Positions 5,987-7,835 of a stretch of 7,835 nucleotides of DNA are shown here, in pieces; positions within the stretch are counted from its first letter, which is position 1; each line of letters starts with the position of its first letter. A program made the position numbers and the translations under genes. Origin of the DNA: Schlegelella_A sp038234975. GTDB taxonomy: Bacteria; Pseudomonadota; Gammaproteobacteria; Burkholderiales; Burkholderiaceae_C. The stretch covers positions 1 through 7,835 of the forward strand of contig JBBSUK010000153.1 in the NCBI GenBank assembly GCA_038234975.1, written 5' to 3'. Under the pieces are notes generated by a model. It searched no databases. It was not told the origin of the DNA and saw only the letters and a list, made by a program, of their open reading frames with translations.

Positions 5987-7360
5987 ATGACGACTCCCAA
6001 ATCCGCCGAATTCAGCTTCGCCGAGCTCGAGCGCTGGCTAGACGACCGCCGCGTCACCGAGATCGAGTGCCTCGTTCCCGACCTCACGGGGGTCGCGCGC
6101 GGCAAGATCCTGCCGCGCGAGAAGTTCACCGAGGACCGCGGCATGCGGCTGCCGCAGGGCGTCGTCGCGATGGGCGTGACCGGCGAGTTCCCCGAGCACG
6201 GGCCGTACTACGACGTGATCAGCCCGAACGACGCCGACATGCACCTGCGCGCCGACCCGACGACGGTGCGCATCGTCCCCTGGGCGTCGGACCCGACGGC
6301 GCAGGTGATCCACGACTGCTACGACCGCGACGGCAAGCTCGCCTCGTTCGCACCGCGCTCGGTGCTGCGCCGCATCTGCGGCCTGTATGCCGACGAAGGC
6401 TGGGAGCCGGTGGTCGCGCCCGAGCTCGAGTTCTACCTGGTGGCCCGCAACACCGACCCCGACATGCCGCTGAAGCCGCCGATCGGCCGCAGCGGCCGCG
6501 CCGAGACCTCGCGCCAGGCGTATTCGATCGATGCCGTCAACGAGTTCGACCCGCTGTTCGAGGACATCTACCGCTACTGCGAGCAGATGGGCCTGAGCGT
6601 CGACACGCTGATCCACGAGGTCGGCGCCGGGCAGATGGAAATCAACTTCTTCCACGGCGCGCCGCTGCCGCTGGCCGACGAGGTCTTCTTCTTCAAGCGC
6701 ACGGTGCGCGAGGCGGCGCTGCGCCACGACATGTACGCGACCTTCATGGCCAAGCCGATCGCCGGGGAGCCCGGAAGCTCGATGCACGTGCACCAGAACG
6801 TGCTCGACCGACGCACCGGCGAGAACCTCTTCAGCAACGCCGACGGCACGCCGAGTCGCGAGTTCCTCTGGTACATCGGCGGCCTGCAGCGATACGCGCC
6901 GGCGGCGACGGCGCTGTTCGCGCCCTACGTCAACTCGTACCGCCGCCTCGTGCGCTCGGCGGCGGCGCCGATCAACATCGAGTGGGGAACCGACAACCGC
7001 ACGGTCGGCTTTCGCTCGCCGGTGGCCAACGGCGCGTCGCGGCGGATCGAGAACCGGGTCATCGGCGCCGACGCCAATCCGTACGTCGCGCTCGCGACGA
7101 CGCTCGCGTGCGGCTATCTCGGCATCAAGAACCGCGTCGAGCCGACGGCCGAGTGCCTGGGCGACGCCTACCTCGGCGCGTATCAGCTGCCGCGCAGCCT
7201 GAGCGAAGCGCTCGCGCTGCTGCGCGAGGACCAGGATCTGTCGGCGGTGCTCGGAAAGGACTTCGTCACCGTCTACACCGAGGTGAAGGAGATCGAGCAC
7301 GCCGAGTTCATGACAGTGATCTCGCCGTGGGAGCGCGAGCACCTGCTGCTGCACGTGTGA
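5987..7360 (+). CDS. puuA: Gamma-glutamylputrescine synthetase (glutamine synthetase family)
   Basis: PuuA joins glutamate to putrescine (or a related amine) using ATP, the first step of the gamma-glutamylated polyamine breakdown route in the cytoplasm. The 457-residue product matches the PuuA branch of the glutamine synthetase family along its length. It shows an N-terminal PDLTGVARGKILP loop (31-43), metal and substrate residues in PELEFY (Glu146, Glu148) and EVGAGQMEIN (Glu211, Glu218), MHVHQ (His267, His269), the arginine-bearing NRTVGFRSP (337-345), and RRIENR (352-357, Glu355). ADANPYVALA and the C-terminal SPWEREHLLLHV end are also typical of PuuA. An in-frame TGA two codons upstream fixes the start. 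No good Shine-Dalgarno site is visible; the G-rich run at 5956-5961 is too far away. It overlaps puuB by one base, which supports the pathway. Other primary amines are possible substrates. Confidence 0.93.
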   Translation: MTTPKSAEFSFAELERWLDDRRVTEIECLVPDLTGVARGKILPREKFTEDRGMRLPQGVVAMGVTGEFPEHGPYYDVISPNDADMHLRADPTTVRIVPWASDPTAQVIHDCYDRDGKLASFAPRSVLRRICGLYADEGWEPVVAPELEFYLVARNTDPDMPLKPPIGRSGRAETSRQAYSIDAVNEFDPLFEDIYRYCEQMGLSVDTLIHEVGAGQMEINFFHGAPLPLADEVFFFKRTVREAALRHDMYATFMAKPIAGEPGSSMHVHQNVLDRRTGENLFSNADGTPSREFLWYIGGLQRYAPAATALFAPYVNSYRRLVRSAAAPINIEWGTDNRTVGFRSPVANGASRRIENRVIGADANPYVALATTLACGYLGIKNRVEPTAECLGDAYLGAYQLPRSLSEALALLREDQDLSAVLGKDFVTVYTEVKEIEHAEFMTVISPWEREHLLLHV

Positions 7361-7835
7361 TGGCGCAGGCGTCCGGCGGCACCCCGGCGCGATCGGGGCA
7401 CACGGGTTCGTATTACGCGGCGTCTTCGCCCGGGGTCGACTACCCGCGCCTCGAAGGCAGCGTCGAGGCCGATGTCTGCATCGTGGGCGCCGGATACACC
7501 GGTCTGTCGACCGGCCTGCACCTCGCTCGCGCCGGGCTCAAGGTCGTCGTCGTCGAGGCGGTTCGCGTCGGCTTCGGTGCGTCGGGCCGCAACGGCGGCC
7601 AGATCGTGCACAGCTACTCGCGCGACCTCGACGTCATCGAGCACCGCTACGGAGAGGCCAGGGCGCGCGCGCTCGGCGCGATGGCGTTCGAGGGCGCCGA
7701 GGTGCTGCGCGGCTTCGTCGCCGAGCACGACATCGACTGCGACCTCAAGCGTGGCACCGTCTTCGCCGCCATCACCGACCGGCAGGTCGCCGCGCTGCGC
7801 GAGCACCAGCGGCTGTGGGAGTGCTACGGCAACCA
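7360..7835 (+). CDS. puuB: Gamma-glutamylputrescine oxidoreductase (FAD-dependent), 5' part
   Basis: PuuB oxidises gamma-glutamylputrescine to the aldehyde with release of ammonia and hydrogen peroxide, the step after PuuA. The window holds the first 158 codons of a protein that is usually about 425-430 residues. Visible features are the SYYAAS segment (17-22), the FAD-binding beta-alpha-beta fold with VGAGYTG (42-48) and the acidic strand end VVVVE (62-66, Glu66 contacting the ribose), and the strongly conserved GFGASGRNGGQ (71-81) of the PuuB/OrdL family. HSYSRDLDVIE (84-94) also follows E. coli PuuB closely. The start is the ATG of TGATG, sharing one base with the puuA stop, which indicates translational coupling. 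The C-terminal half lies beyond the window. Confidence 0.93.
   Translation, partial: MAQASGGTPARSGHTGSYYAASSPGVDYPRLEGSVEADVCIVGAGYTGLSTGLHLARAGLKVVVVEAVRVGFGASGRNGGQIVHSYSRDLDVIEHRYGEARARALGAMAFEGAEVLRGFVAEHDIDCDLKRGTVFAAITDRQVAALREHQRLWECYGN

Noticed and set aside
6038..7354. 438-codon open frame antisense to puuA
   Set aside because: Composition is typical of a complementary-strand shadow (rich in Arg, Val, His, Asp), and puuA on the other strand is fully supported by motifs.
1..7835. Functional link between the TRAP importer and the Puu enzymes as one amine-uptake system
   Set aside because: The two sets are separated by the gspAB operon on the other strand and by the barrel gene; nothing in the sequence ties the substrate of one to the other.

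Overview
The window comes from a very GC-rich Gram-negative genome. Codons end almost always in G or C, and several non-coding frames stay open for hundreds of codons. The gene content (a TRAP transporter, a GspA/GspB pair, an outer-membrane barrel protein and a PuuA/PuuB pair) fits a betaproteobacterium, most likely of the Burkholderiales (Rubrivivax/Leptothrix-like groups). That placement is inferred from composition and protein style, not from a marker gene.

Layout. (1) Bases 1-2749, plus strand: a TRAP-type transporter in the order small permease (dctQ, 5' end cut off by the window), large permease (dctM, overlapping dctQ by 4 bases) and periplasmic binding protein (dctP, after an 83-base gap that holds an imperfect hairpin and a clear ribosome binding site). 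(2) Bases 2762-5297, minus strand: a two-gene operon, gspA (ExeA-type AAA ATPase with a C-terminal peptidoglycan-binding domain) followed by gspB. These encode the accessory complex that helps the type II secretion secretin assemble through the cell wall. The operon runs head-on into dctP with only 12 bases between the stop codons. (3) Bases 5409-5915, plus strand, divergent from gspA: a small exported protein that looks like an outer-membrane beta-barrel of the PagP type, without the usual PagP catalytic residues at the positions I can align. (4) Bases 5987-7835, plus strand: puuA (gamma-glutamylputrescine synthetase) and the start of puuB (gamma-glutamylputrescine oxidoreductase), overlapping by one base and cut off by the window end.

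How they work together. The TRAP genes form one importer driven by an ion gradient; its substrate cannot be read from the sequence. GspA and GspB work together at the inner membrane and cell wall, serving a type II secretion system whose core genes are not in the window. PuuA and PuuB catalyse the first two steps of polyamine breakdown through gamma-glutamylated intermediates. No sequence evidence links the three modules functionally. The window is mostly ordinary chromosomal content. The item most worth a second look is the PagP-like barrel protein; lesser points are the degenerate C39-like domain and hexamer-repeat linker in GspA. I see no RNA genes, insertion sequences, CRISPR arrays or phage genes.
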